64,000 bases of DNA from Dyadobacter subterraneus (GTDB taxonomy: Bacteria > Bacteroidota > Bacteroidia > Cytophagales > Spirosomataceae): the NCBI RefSeq assembly GCF_015221875.1, contig NZ_JACYGY010000001.1, positions 4,938,501 to 5,002,500 of the forward strand, in the 5' to 3' direction. A program made the translations under genes and the position numbers. Below the pieces are notes generated by a model. The model was not told the DNA's origin and did no database searches. It was given only the letters and a program-made list of their open reading frames with translations. This document shows positions 8,899-17,416 of the stretch, in pieces; the first letter of the stretch is position 1; the number at the start of each line of letters is the position of its first letter.

Positions 8899-9423
8899 AT
8901 GATGATTTTACAACTCAATCCATTCAGTAAGCCTGTTGCTATAACTGAAATATTAATATTGCTGATCATCGCAACTTTTGTTGGCTGGTTGATCGCGCGT
9001 CTCATTACTAACGGACGTATACGAGTACTCCGTGAATCAATTTCCGAGAAGAAACTTGAACTTGCAAATTGTCGTGCGCAGCAACGTGAATTTACCTCTG
9101 CTCAGCCTACACTTGTTGGCAAAGCTGCCAAAACAGTTTACCCAACTGCTGTACCTGCTGACCCGACTAAGGTTGATGATTTTAAAATTATTGAAGGGAT
9201 AGGACCTAAAATTGAGGAACTTATCAACAAGGAGGGGATTTACAGTTACGAACAATTGTCTAACACCAATCCGATAAGATTATCCAATATCCTGAAAAAT
9301 GCAGGACCTCGTTTCCAGATGCATGATCCAAGCAGCTGGCCTCAACAGGCAAAACTTGCCAATGAAAAAAGATGGCAGGAATTACAGATTTTGAAAGACA
9401 AACTTATTGCCGGCAGACAATGA
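8899..9423 (+). CDS. Membrane-anchored helix-hairpin-helix domain protein (copy 2, paralogue)
   Basis: A 174-residue paralogue of the preceding gene with the same order: membrane helix near residues 16-36 (TEILILLIIATFVGWLIARL), coiled coil (ISEKKLELANCRAQQ), linker, then KIIEGIGPKIEELINKEGI and a closing FQMHDPSSWPQQAKLANEK block. Identity is high in the domain and low in the anchor and linker, so the domain is under the stronger constraint. The gap between copies is 38 bp. The pair probably arose by tandem duplication. A bidirectional hairpin follows. Confidence 0.8.
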   Translation: MMILQLNPFSKPVAITEILILLIIATFVGWLIARLITNGRIRVLRESISEKKLELANCRAQQREFTSAQPTLVGKAAKTVYPTAVPADPTKVDDFKIIEGIGPKIEELINKEGIYSYEQLSNTNPIRLSNILKNAGPRFQMHDPSSWPQQAKLANEKRWQELQILKDKLIAGRQ

Positions 9424-9443
9424 TTTTTTAGCATTTTGTAATA

Positions 9444-9485
9444 ACAAAAAAAAATCCGCTCTCGTAATGAAAGCGGATTTTTGTC
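9444..9485. terminator. Bidirectional intrinsic terminator
   Basis: AAAATCCGCT pairs with AGCGGATTTT across a ~10-base loop, with A and T runs on the two sides. It lies between two convergent genes and can serve both. Confidence 0.9.
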
Positions 9486-9498
9486 TTTTCTATTTCAA

Positions 9499-11337
9499 TT
9501 ACAAACCAACAACTGTACGTTGGATAAATTGTGTTAAATCACTTCCAACCAAAAGTCCTTGTGACAAAAGTGCCAGGTCATAAACCTGTTTCGCCAAAGT
9601 CTTTTGATCTTCTTCATTTTCAGTATTCAAAATTCTACCGATAATCGGGTGATTCGCATTAACTGAAATTGTATACATCAATGGCATATTTCCGAACATC
9701 GAAGGTTGTCCCGAAGAGGCCTGCATATCTGTCATACGACGCATAAATTCAGGGAATGTAATAACAACAGGCAATTCGTCAACCGGCATTGCTTCAATCT
9801 GAACATTACCAGTTTTACTGTTTACTACTTCTTCAAAGATTTTTTTGGCTTTATCAGATTCTTCTGTTGAAAGAATGCTTTCCAAAGTCACATCTTTTTC
9901 GATAAGCTTGTCAAGTGTATCTGCATCTACACGTTTTACCTGGATTTTTTCAACCTTTTGTTCCAATGCATTGATAAAATGTGAATCAATAACACTGGTT
10001 AAAGAAAGAACATCATAACTGCGTTTTTTAGCAGACTGAATGAAAGCATCCTGTTTCTTTTCGTCGGTTGTATACAACCAAACCTGTGTATCATTTTTGT
10101 CGGTCTGATTTTCTTTAACGGCTTCTTTATACTCTTCAAAAGTGAAGAATTTACCATTAACGTTTTTCAGCAAACAAAAATCTTTCGCTTTCTCGTAGAA
10201 TTTCTCATCGCTGATAATTCCGTATTTCACGAACAATCCGATGTCATCAAATTTACCTTCGAAGCCGGCACGATCATTTTTGAAGATTTCGGATAATTTA
10301 TCAGCTACTTTACGGGTAATGTATCCGTTGATTTTCTTCACATTACCATCCGCCTGAAGATAACTTCTTGACACGTTCAACGGGATATCCGGAGAGTCAA
10401 TAACACCGTGTAACAACTGAAGGAAATCAGGAACGATATCTTTTACCTCATCCGTAATAAATACCTGACGGCTATAAAGCTGGATTTTTTCACGTTGTCC
10501 CTGGAAATCGTTTTTCAATTTCGGAAAGTAAAGAACCCCGGTCAAATTGAAAGGATAATCTACATTTAAATGGATCCAGAACAACGGATCTTCGCTGAAA
10601 GGATAAAGTTCTTTGTAGAATGCGATATAATCTTCATCTTTCAAATCCGATGGATTTTTTGTCCAGATCGGACTAGGATTGTTGATGATTTTATCTTCAA
10701 ATTCAATCTGAATCGGTAAAAACTTACCATATTTTTCAAGAATTCCTCTCAGACGACTTTCATCCAAAAACTCTTCTGAATCCGCAGCAATGTGAAGAAT
10801 AATATCAGATCCGCGATCCGACTTTTCGGCTGACGTTAATTCATATTCGGTCGATCCGTCACATATCCAGCGAACGGCCTCTGAACCGTCTTTGTAGGAT
10901 TTTGTGATGATTTCAACATTTTCTGCAACCATATAGGCAGAATAAAATCCAAGACCAAAATGCCCGATTATTCCTTTGTCACCTTTTCCGTCTTCACCTT
11001 TGTCTTTGTATTTTTCAACAAATTCGGTAGCACCAGAAAAAGCGATCTGATTGATATATTTTTTAATCTCATCAGCGGTCATACCGATACCGTTATCGCT
11101 GATTGTAATGGTTTTAGCTTCTTTATCAAGCTTAACCACCACTTTCAAATCTCCAAGTTCACCGTTAAACTCGCCATAAGATGCAAGTTTTTTGATTTTC
11201 TGACTTGCATCAACAGCGTTTGAAACTAATTCGCGTAAAAATATTTCGTGGTCCGAGTAAAGGAATTTTTTAATTATCGGAAATATATTTTCGGTATGAA
11301 TGCTAAGATTTCCTTTTTCCTGAATCACTGATTCCAT
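9499..11337 (-). CDS. htpG: Chaperone protein HtpG (bacterial Hsp90)
   Basis: ATP-dependent homodimeric chaperone of the cytosol. The 612 residues match bacterial HtpG length. The GHKL ATP site is clear: ELVSNAVDA (~38-47), SDNGIGM (~80-86), GHFGLGFYSAYMV (~125-137). The middle domain begins with the conserved YIAFYKELYPFSEDP and VLYFP segments and holds the LNVSRSYLQ motif with the catalytic Arg. The C-terminal dimerisation domain ends in a plain bacterial tail without MEEVD. Transcribed alone, with a possible heat-stress control region upstream (11398-11451). Confidence 0.97.
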   Translation of the reverse strand: MESVIQEKGNLSIHTENIFPIIKKFLYSDHEIFLRELVSNAVDASQKIKKLASYGEFNGELGDLKVVVKLDKEAKTITISDNGIGMTADEIKKYINQIAFSGATEFVEKYKDKGEDGKGDKGIIGHFGLGFYSAYMVAENVEIITKSYKDGSEAVRWICDGSTEYELTSAEKSDRGSDIILHIAADSEEFLDESRLRGILEKYGKFLPIQIEFEDKIINNPSPIWTKNPSDLKDEDYIAFYKELYPFSEDPLFWIHLNVDYPFNLTGVLYFPKLKNDFQGQREKIQLYSRQVFITDEVKDIVPDFLQLLHGVIDSPDIPLNVSRSYLQADGNVKKINGYITRKVADKLSEIFKNDRAGFEGKFDDIGLFVKYGIISDEKFYEKAKDFCLLKNVNGKFFTFEEYKEAVKENQTDKNDTQVWLYTTDEKKQDAFIQSAKKRSYDVLSLTSVIDSHFINALEQKVEKIQVKRVDADTLDKLIEKDVTLESILSTEESDKAKKIFEEVVNSKTGNVQIEAMPVDELPVVITFPEFMRRMTDMQASSGQPSMFGNMPLMYTISVNANHPIIGRILNTENEEDQKTLAKQVYDLALLSQGLLVGSDLTQFIQRTVVGL

Positions 11338-11397
11338 AATTTCTCTGTTTATTGAATATTATATTTTAGAATTATTTTCTGCTTTGCAATACCGCAT

Positions 11398-11451
11398 AAA
11401 AATTTGCGTTCCAATAGGAATTATGACGAAAGCAGTCTGACAGATTGTCAG
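11398..11451 (-). promoter_or_regulatory. Candidate control region of htpG: palindrome CTGACA-N3-TGTCAG and a -24-like TTGGAACG box
   Basis: A perfect 6-bp-arm palindrome at 11437-11451 lies ~100 bp before the htpG start. On the minus strand a TTGGAACG at 11414-11407 is followed by a T-run, which resembles a sigma-54 -24 box. The -12 GC pair is missing, so the sigma-54 reading is weak. The palindrome as a regulator site is the better supported part. Confidence 0.35.
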
Positions 11452-11584
11452 CACAAAAACGCTTGTATTCATATCATTTTGAAGTTGGTTACTGCAAGGC
11501 TTTTTAGTAATATTGCGTTCTCTACATTTTATAAAAAATAAATATTTTGACAATCAGTTATTACTGAAACACGAATTAAAAACC

Positions 11585-12136
11585 ATGAATCTAATTAAAA
11601 AACTATTTGTCGGCCTGGCACTTATCGCAGCAATATCGGGCTGTGCTACTACGAATTCAATTCCATTCACAAACTATACTGTGTTCACCGAAGATCTGCG
11701 GAAGGATCTTGAAAATGCAGGGATTCCACTGAGTAAGGTTCAGTTTTTCAATGACAAGGCGATTACTATCCGCAGAGAAGTAAGTGATCCAAATGACATC
11801 AAGGTAAATCCCGAAGGAAAAATTAGTATTAATAATGGTAAAAGCATTCAGACGATCAATGTGCGTCTTTTTACGCCGGGTGTAGCACTTGGCTCTACCA
11901 GCGGGACCATTTCGGTTTCCTGGGATGACACACAGACAGATAAAAAAGGGATGAAATTCAATTTGAGTGGACAAAATTACTTCCTTGATATTTTGCCGAA
12001 CAATAAGTTTACTTACAAAGACCGCACATTTGACCTTCAGTCCGGAAACGGAACGCGTCTTTTTGTTAGTAAAGATTTGTTGAAACAGGTAAGCAATCAG
12101 CGTGAGACTTTGAAAGGCCGTAAAGTAGGTCAATAA
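11585..12136 (+). CDS. Putative lipoprotein, unknown function
   Basis: A 183-residue protein from the ATG at 11585, chosen because it gives a textbook signal peptide (positive NLIKK, hydrophobic core, lipobox AISGC at ~20); upstream in-frame codons to 11513 do not. The mature part is beta-rich (FTNYTVFTEDLRKDLENAG, then GTISVSWDD and FLDILPNNKFTY). I recognise no named family or active site. It stands alone with its own strong terminator; its promoter probably lies in the 250 bp shared with htpG, which is divergent. Confidence 0.8.
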   Translation: MNLIKKLFVGLALIAAISGCATTNSIPFTNYTVFTEDLRKDLENAGIPLSKVQFFNDKAITIRREVSDPNDIKVNPEGKISINNGKSIQTINVRLFTPGVALGSTSGTISVSWDDTQTDKKGMKFNLSGQNYFLDILPNNKFTYKDRTFDLQSGNGTRLFVSKDLLKQVSNQRETLKGRKVGQ

Positions 12137-12141
12137 AATCT

Positions 12142-12199
12142 ACAAACAAAAACGAGGGATATTGATGTTAGAGCATCAGTATCCCTCGTTTTTGTTTGT
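12142..12199. terminator. Very long intrinsic terminator hairpin
   Basis: About 25 paired bases (ACAAACAAAAACGAGGGATA with its complement, continuing into ATTGATG/CATCAGT) around a short loop. The T-rich arm serves the + gene and the A-rich arm lets it work in the other direction for the convergent gene. Confidence 0.92.
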
Positions 12200-12200
12200 A

Positions 12201-12217
12201 ATACTAATTCAAATGAA
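12201..12217. repeat. 17-bp direct repeat, left copy (ATACTAATTCAAATGAA)
   Basis: Exact copy of 12909-12925. It covers the last codons and stop of the minus-strand sensor gene, so the two copies bracket that gene exactly. Confidence 0.9.
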
Positions 12218-12905
12218 AGTTTTGACCTTTTGTTTTTAAAATATCCGGTTTATTGATGATCCGGGAATTTTTGATCAGAACCAAAATAATCAACCCTAAA
12301 ATCACTGCAAGTGCGATTTGCAAAAACGACAGTATTTCAAAACCGGCAAAATCAATCCTGGATTTCTGCATAAGCGTATTTCCTACCTGCGACTGAATTT
12401 TGGCAAGTTCGTTAAGGTGGGCAAGTGAATTTTGAAAAGTTAAAACTCCGACTCCTTCAAACATTTCTTTCGCCTTTGCAGAATCACCAAATCTATGCTC
12501 GTCAATTATTTGCTTTTCCAGCAAAATATAAGCCTCTGCCATATCTCGAAAATTGGCAAGGATCCTAGCTTCTTCTTCTATGAGATACGTTTTTTCAAAA
12601 GCAGTGGTTAAAGAATCCAGGTTTTTATTATACCGATTTAACTGCAAATCAATGGTAGCATTTTCAATGTGGTCTTCTGAGAAAAGATATTTTTCCAGAG
12701 AAAGCCGTTTGTTGTACAAATTTTCAGTGAGATAAATAATCGTCGTAGCCGGAATAAGCCGATCCTGATAGATTGAAGAAAATGATTTGTCAATTCCTTC
12801 TATATTATTTCTGGACAAAACAGTGCCTAAAATTATAGTAACCATAATGCCTCCAAGAAGTAAACTTGCTTTAAATTTTTGCTGAATAATAAATGACCAT
12901 TTCAT
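12204..12905 (-). CDS. Orphan four-helix-bundle sensor protein without output domain
   Basis: A 233-residue membrane protein. TM1 is at ~14-32 (LLLGGIMVTIILGTVLS), TM2 at ~194-213 (FLQIALAVILGLIILVLI). Between them is a ~160-residue all-helical periplasmic region with the layout of the 4HB_MCP_1 ligand domain of chemoreceptors and kinases (KSFSSIYQDRLIPATTIIYLTENLYNKR near its start). After TM2 only ~20 residues remain, ending FHLN, with no HAMP, kinase or methyl-accepting domain. Either it is a truncated receptor or it works by binding a partner. Its final codons lie inside a 17-bp repeat also present just before its start. Confidence 0.75.
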   Translation of the reverse strand: MKWSFIIQQKFKASLLLGGIMVTIILGTVLSRNNIEGIDKSFSSIYQDRLIPATTIIYLTENLYNKRLSLEKYLFSEDHIENATIDLQLNRYNKNLDSLTTAFEKTYLIEEEARILANFRDMAEAYILLEKQIIDEHRFGDSAKAKEMFEGVGVLTFQNSLAHLNELAKIQSQVGNTLMQKSRIDFAGFEILSFLQIALAVILGLIILVLIKNSRIINKPDILKTKGQNFHLN

Positions 12906-12908
12906 GGC

Positions 12909-12925
12909 ATACTAATTCAAATGAA
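12909..12925. repeat. 17-bp direct repeat, right copy (ATACTAATTCAAATGAA)
   Basis: Exact copy of 12201-12217, 3 bp upstream of the sensor gene start. Spacing between the copies is one gene length. Confidence 0.9.
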
Positions 12926-13003
12926 TACTAATCTATTTCAATATACGAAATCATAACCATCCCGTAAGATTTCAACGGTTATATTAAAGAAAGAAAACTT
13001 ATA

Positions 13004-13036
13004 AACAAAAAAAGACTAACCCGAAGGTTAGTCTTA
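13004..13036 (-). terminator. Intrinsic terminator of the barrel gene at 13060
   Basis: On the minus strand AAGACTAACC pairs with GGTTAGTCTT around a TTCG-type loop and is followed by a run of seven T. The gene's stop codon lies ~25 bp upstream. Confidence 0.9.
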
Positions 13037-13059
13037 AATAAAATGTTCTTTGAAATATC

Positions 13060-15573
13060 TTAATTATTCTCTCCTCCTCCTTTTACATCCGAATTGGAAA
13101 CTGAGCGAGTTTTACGTTTTGGCGCATCAAAACTCATTTTTCCAATAGTATAGTTAAATGTTATTTTGAAATTCCGGTTGTATAATTGCGTTTGGCTGGT
13201 TTGTGCAAAAATCGGTGATTGAAGATCGGAAGTGAACCTTACTCCTTTCGTCATAAAGTTTTCAGCACCAAAACCTATGCTTCCCTTTTTGTTATTAAAG
13301 TCTCTTTTGAAGCCAAGCGAGTACATATAAAATCCGGTTCTCGAACCTTGTAATTGTACTTCCTTACCACGATAGAAAGCGAATGCCTGTAATCCCCAGC
13401 CTTTTTTCAATGAAAGCTGAGACATAATCCTTCCTCCATAATTAAATCCTGAATTACTGACAGCTTCCGAAACCCCTTCTGCATTGGTTGTCTGCCCCTC
13501 CATATGTGACTGCAACAAATCAACACTTCCATTCAGTGTCCATTTCGAAGTCAGGTACACGTTGGCAAAAACGTTGGCTCCATAAGCGCGCTGCTTTCCG
13601 ATATTTTCGTAGGTAGTAACAATTGCACCGGCAAGCGTATCAATGGTAGTACGCACCTGGGTGATAGAATTATTTGTATTACGTGCGAAAACCGAAACAT
13701 TTAGATAAGTCTTCTTAATATTGGTACTCAAACCTGCTTCAAAATTATTGGTTAGCTCCGGACTCAGTGAAGGATTTCCCATACTGATGCTTTGCGGATT
13801 GGCAATGTTCACGTTTGGATTCAGCTGTTGAATTCCGGGACGCTGCAATCTTCTGTTATATGCAACCTTAATTGTGGTTGCGTCAGTTATATTTTTAGAA
13901 AGGTTTATGCTCGGAACAAGATTACCATAACTAGGAATTGAAATCTTGCCTTTATCACCCGCATCAGCGCTAATGCCGGTATATTCATAACGCGTACCAG
14001 CCTTGATCGTGTATTTATTTTTTGTGGTCAAAGAGTAAGAAACATAACCGGCAGCAACATTCTGGTTATAATTTAATGTTCCCGACGGATTATCCGGATT
14101 GATTGTAAAATCCCCGGTTTCACCGGCCATCAGATATTTGTAATCGCTGCTCACCTTACGGAAAATTCCCTTGGCTCCGAATTCAAGCAATTGATTTTTT
14201 TTGATTGGGGTCTGATAATCAGTTTGAAGTGTAAATTCATTGTTGTAATTACCATTCACGTTTTTCAGTCTGCTACCAACATTTCCACTCGTATTTAGAA
14301 TATCAGTATTGAAATTATTGGTCAGATTAGTATGGCTATAAAGTGTTGAGAAGCTCCATTCCTGCTGCGGTTTGAAAGTACGTACATAGTCAACGTTCAT
14401 ATCAATGGTTCCCGATAAGTCTTTGCGATCTACTTTACGCCGTGAATTTGCAGTGGCGACAGAATTCGTAAACTGATCAATGAACAGATTTTGTTTCTGA
14501 ATGAAGTTACGTGTACCATATCTTACGCCGGCAGAAAGTGCCTGATTTTTCCCAAGATCATAATCAAATCCAAGAGAATACTGTCCGAACAAACCTCTGT
14601 CTTTGGCGTTAGAATTTTGTTTGGTTGAAAAAACATCACTACCTGATTTTGTATCCTGATCCAGTACAGACGTAGCTTTGTTATAAAACGCACGGCCAAA
14701 TCCACCCAGAGTAAACCCCATTTTTCCTTTTCGGTAACTACCATTCAGGCCCAGGTTCGTACCACGATTACCTACTCCTGAATCCACATTCAGGGTTAAA
14801 CCTTGCAAATTATTCTTCTTGGTAATGATATTGATAATACCGCCTGAACCTTCCGCATCATATTTTGCCGATGGTGAAGTAATAACTTCAACAGATTTGA
14901 TCATATCGGCAGGAATCTGTTTTAATGCATCCGCAACGTTACTTGCTATGATCGTTGAAGGTTTGTTATTAATCAATACGCGAATATTGGAACTTCCACG
15001 TAATGAGACATTTCCGTCCAGATCCACTGATAACATCGGTACCTTCCTCAAAAGATCAGAAGCGTCACCGCCTTTTGAAGTAATATCTTTTTCAGCGTTA
15101 TAAACCAATCTATCCACTTTTTCCTCAACCATCGACTTTTCACCTGTGATGGTAACTTCATCAAGCGTTTTGGTATTGGCAGACATTTTAATTGTTCCAA
15201 GGTCAACGTTCTTACTGTTTTCCACAGTTACATTTACAGATTTATCTTTAAATCCGATAAACGAAAACAACAATTTGTACTTTCCCGCGGCAACACCGCT
15301 TATTTCAAATTTTCCTTTTTCATCCCCTACCGCTCCGTCAAGTACCTTGTTATCCGAAAAATTGACCAAAGCCACACTTACAAACTCAACCGGTTTTGCC
15401 GCGACTGAATCAGAAACGATTCCTGAAATTTTTGAATTTCCCTTTGGAGTCACCGAAGCCGGTGAATTAGTTGAAGGAGCCAACGGGCCTTGCGCCTTAC
15501 TTAAATGTGCCGAAAAAAATAAAATAAAGGCAAGAGCTGCTACTTTAAAATTCATTAAAAAAAATCTTCTCAT
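13060..15573 (-). CDS. Outer membrane receptor-like protein, CarboxypepD_reg plus TonB-receptor-type barrel
   Basis: An 837-residue protein from the ATG at 15573, chosen because it gives a normal signal peptide ending LSKAQG. Domains in order: a carboxypeptidase-regulatory-like beta-sandwich (~40-130; SGIVSDSVAAKPVEFVSV), a plug-like domain (~140-240; DLLRKVPMLSVDLDGNVSLRG, IEVITSPSAKYDAEGSGG), then a 22-strand-type barrel. This is the outer membrane beta-barrel family 3 arrangement common in Bacteroidota, related to TonB-dependent receptors but without a clear TonB box. No SusD partner is adjacent, so a glycan-uptake role is not supported. The protein ends in a ~25-residue charged Gly/Asn-rich tail after the last strand. 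Substrate unknown. Confidence 0.85.
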   Translation of the reverse strand: MRRFFLMNFKVAALAFILFFSAHLSKAQGPLAPSTNSPASVTPKGNSKISGIVSDSVAAKPVEFVSVALVNFSDNKVLDGAVGDEKGKFEISGVAAGKYKLLFSFIGFKDKSVNVTVENSKNVDLGTIKMSANTKTLDEVTITGEKSMVEEKVDRLVYNAEKDITSKGGDASDLLRKVPMLSVDLDGNVSLRGSSNIRVLINNKPSTIIASNVADALKQIPADMIKSVEVITSPSAKYDAEGSGGIINIITKKNNLQGLTLNVDSGVGNRGTNLGLNGSYRKGKMGFTLGGFGRAFYNKATSVLDQDTKSGSDVFSTKQNSNAKDRGLFGQYSLGFDYDLGKNQALSAGVRYGTRNFIQKQNLFIDQFTNSVATANSRRKVDRKDLSGTIDMNVDYVRTFKPQQEWSFSTLYSHTNLTNNFNTDILNTSGNVGSRLKNVNGNYNNEFTLQTDYQTPIKKNQLLEFGAKGIFRKVSSDYKYLMAGETGDFTINPDNPSGTLNYNQNVAAGYVSYSLTTKNKYTIKAGTRYEYTGISADAGDKGKISIPSYGNLVPSINLSKNITDATTIKVAYNRRLQRPGIQQLNPNVNIANPQSISMGNPSLSPELTNNFEAGLSTNIKKTYLNVSVFARNTNNSITQVRTTIDTLAGAIVTTYENIGKQRAYGANVFANVYLTSKWTLNGSVDLLQSHMEGQTTNAEGVSEAVSNSGFNYGGRIMSQLSLKKGWGLQAFAFYRGKEVQLQGSRTGFYMYSLGFKRDFNNKKGSIGFGAENFMTKGVRFTSDLQSPIFAQTSQTQLYNRNFKITFNYTIGKMSFDAPKRKTRSVSNSDVKGGGENN

Positions 15574-15899
15574 GGTTGAATAATTGATTGTCAGGAGGGT
15601 CAGTCTATTTTTGAACACATTTCCTGATACAAAGAAATATTACGTGATTCACTTCCATTCAGGAAATAGACCAGCAACTCGATTTTGTCTACCAGTAGTA
15701 CTTTTCGCCTGACTAATTATACCAGTCAAAAAATCAAACAGTGAAAAAAAACAGCAAATATGATTTTACCGTTACTGGCATAATATTAATAAAGAGTGGT
15801 CTAGACTAACGAATGTTGCAGACAAGACCACATTTGTTCTTACTTTTGACAAAATAATTTTCAGTTCAGGTCCTTTTACTCCTATAAGACTTTCTTTCA
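15574..15899. promoter_or_regulatory. Divergent intergenic region; promoter box TACTTTTG for the + gene
   Basis: 326 bases between two divergent genes. A TACTTTTG at 15841-15848 matches the Bacteroidota -7 consensus, with a TTG near the -33 position at 15815-15817 (spacing slightly long). It would give a ~45-nt leader for the gene at 15900. I found no clear promoter for the minus-strand gene and no other structure. Confidence 0.45.
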
Positions 15900-16634
15900 A
15901 TGAATGAGGTTATCATAGATTTCAGCAAAGTTCATCAGATCAAACTGTTTGGTATTACCATTCTTGAACCTTCGACTGTAATTTCCAGCCTGCTGATGGC
16001 GATTGTCTGCTTTTATGCATTTGTGCATTTAGGCCGACTTGCCCGTGCGCACCGCATGTACAGCCAGATACGCTATTTCTTTTTATTTATGGGGATTGCA
16101 ACGGTTATTGGCGGCGTTTTGGGACACGGATTTTTATATTTAACAGGACAGCAAGGAAAAATTCCCGGCTGGTTTTCAAGTATGATTGCGGTTGCCTTAT
16201 TCGAGAGAGCTGCAATTTGGCATATCAAACCGCTCTTAAAACCCAAATTTGGTTCATGGCTCGGATATCTTAATTATTTCGAATTAACGCTGTTTTTTGT
16301 TCTGACATTGGTTACACTGAATTTTGTAGTGGTAGAAATTCATGCATTTTACGGTCTTTTCCTCATGTTATTCATGATCGAAATTTATGTTTACAAACAC
16401 AAAAAAGACCCGGGAAGCGTCAACATTTTTATAGCAACGGGACTTGGTGCAGTAGCGGCCGGTTTTCATGCATTAAAATTCAGTTTCGGACCATGGTTCA
16501 ATTATAATGATATCAGTCACATTCCTATGGCAGCTTCAATCTGGTATTACTATCAAGGCGCAAGACATATGACTTTTTATGGCACTCCGGTTATTGAACC
16601 TGAGGAAATCGAAAAATCGGAAGTAGAAAACTAG
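15900..16634 (+). CDS. Multi-pass inner membrane protein, unknown function
   Basis: A 244-residue protein with six or seven hydrophobic helices (for example VISSLLMAIVCFYAFVHL, FFLFMGIATVIGGVLGHGF, LTLFFVLTLVTLNFVVV, FIATGLGAVAAGFHAL). Several His and Asp residues sit near helix ends (GHGF, GFHALKF, NDISHIPM), an arrangement that recalls the CREST group of membrane hydrolases (ceramidase, PAQR), but I cannot assign it. The last ~20 residues are acidic and soluble. It has its own promoter and terminator and looks monocistronic. Confidence 0.7.
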   Translation: MNEVIIDFSKVHQIKLFGITILEPSTVISSLLMAIVCFYAFVHLGRLARAHRMYSQIRYFFLFMGIATVIGGVLGHGFLYLTGQQGKIPGWFSSMIAVALFERAAIWHIKPLLKPKFGSWLGYLNYFELTLFFVLTLVTLNFVVVEIHAFYGLFLMLFMIEIYVYKHKKDPGSVNIFIATGLGAVAAGFHALKFSFGPWFNYNDISHIPMAASIWYYYQGARHMTFYGTPVIEPEEIEKSEVEN

Positions 16635-16644
16635 AAATATTACG

Positions 16645-16702
16645 ATAAAAAAAATCCTCAAATTTCTTCCTTTCACAGGAAAAAATTTGAGGATTTTTTA
16701 TT
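16645..16702. terminator. Bidirectional intrinsic terminator
   Basis: AAAAATCCTCAAATTT pairs with AAATTTGAGGATTTTT around a shorter inner stem (TTCCT/AGGAA). It lies between convergent genes and has A and T runs on its flanks. Confidence 0.92.
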
Positions 16703-16718
16703 TATCAACCCAAAAAAA

Positions 16719-17354
16719 TTATTTGTTAGGCTGAGGTGTATAGCGAAGATATGGTTTTACGATGCGCAAACCTTTCGTAAATTTCTTTTCTGCATCTTCC
16801 GTACTTACAGCCGGAACGACGATCACATCTTCACCATCTTTCCAATCCGCCGGCGTAGCAACAGAATAGTTAGCAGTCAATTGAAGTGAATCGATAACAC
16901 GAAGAATCTCATTAAAATTACGTCCCGTTGAAGCCGGGTAAGTTAATGTAAGTTTAATTTTTTTATCTGGGCCAATAATGAATACCGAACGAACTGTTGC
17001 TTTTTCACTTGCATTCGGGTGAATCATATCGTACAATTCTGCCACTTTTCTGCCTTCGTCGGCAATGATCGGGAAATTAACAACAGTATCATTTACTTCG
17101 TTGATATCAGGAATCCAGCGATTATGAGAATCTATATCGTCAACGCTAACTGCCAAAACTTTAACGTTACGTTTTTCAAACTCACCGTTCAAAAGTGCAG
17201 TTTTTCCAAGTTCAGTAGTACAAACCGGCGTAAAGTCAGCTGGGTGAGAAAATAATAAGCCCCAGCTCGTTCCCAACCATTCATGGAATTTTATTGGTCC
17301 TTGTGTAGTATTTGCCTCAAAATCCGGGGCAATATCTCCTAATCGAAGTGACAT
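16719..17354 (-). CDS. 1-Cys peroxiredoxin (Prdx6-type)
   Basis: A 211-residue thiol peroxidase that reduces hydrogen peroxide and organic peroxides in the cytosol. The peroxidatic motif is HPADFTPVCTTE with Cys45; this is the only cysteine in the protein, so it cannot form the resolving disulfide of AhpC-type enzymes and needs an external thiol. The Prdx6-type C-terminal extension is present (TPADWKDGEDVIV onward). Length matches the family. Monocistronic: a large non-coding gap lies upstream and a bidirectional terminator downstream. A possible -7 box (TATTTTTG on the minus strand) lies at 17409-17416. Confidence 0.93.
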   Translation of the reverse strand: MSLRLGDIAPDFEANTTQGPIKFHEWLGTSWGLLFSHPADFTPVCTTELGKTALLNGEFEKRNVKVLAVSVDDIDSHNRWIPDINEVNDTVVNFPIIADEGRKVAELYDMIHPNASEKATVRSVFIIGPDKKIKLTLTYPASTGRNFNEILRVIDSLQLTANYSVATPADWKDGEDVIVVPAVSTEDAEKKFTKGLRIVKPYLRYTPQPNK

Positions 17355-17408
17355 AACTAAATCGGTTTAAAATTGAACAGATAATCTACTAATGTTATAG
17401 ACTTAACA

Positions 17409-17416
17409 CAAAAATA
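17409..17416 (-). promoter_or_regulatory. Candidate -7 box of the peroxiredoxin gene
   Basis: On the minus strand the bases read TATTTTTG, a full match to TAnnTTTG, about 55 bp before the start codon. No good -33 box is seen at the right distance, so support is limited. Confidence 0.35.

Noticed and set aside
11359..11553. 64-codon frame on the minus strand upstream of htpG
   Set aside because: It overlaps the start region of the lipoprotein gene and the htpG control region and its product has no recognisable features.
12204..12905. Sensor as a normal short chemoreceptor
   Set aside because: No HAMP or MCP signalling domain follows TM2 and the frame stops in a repeat, so a complete receptor is not supported.
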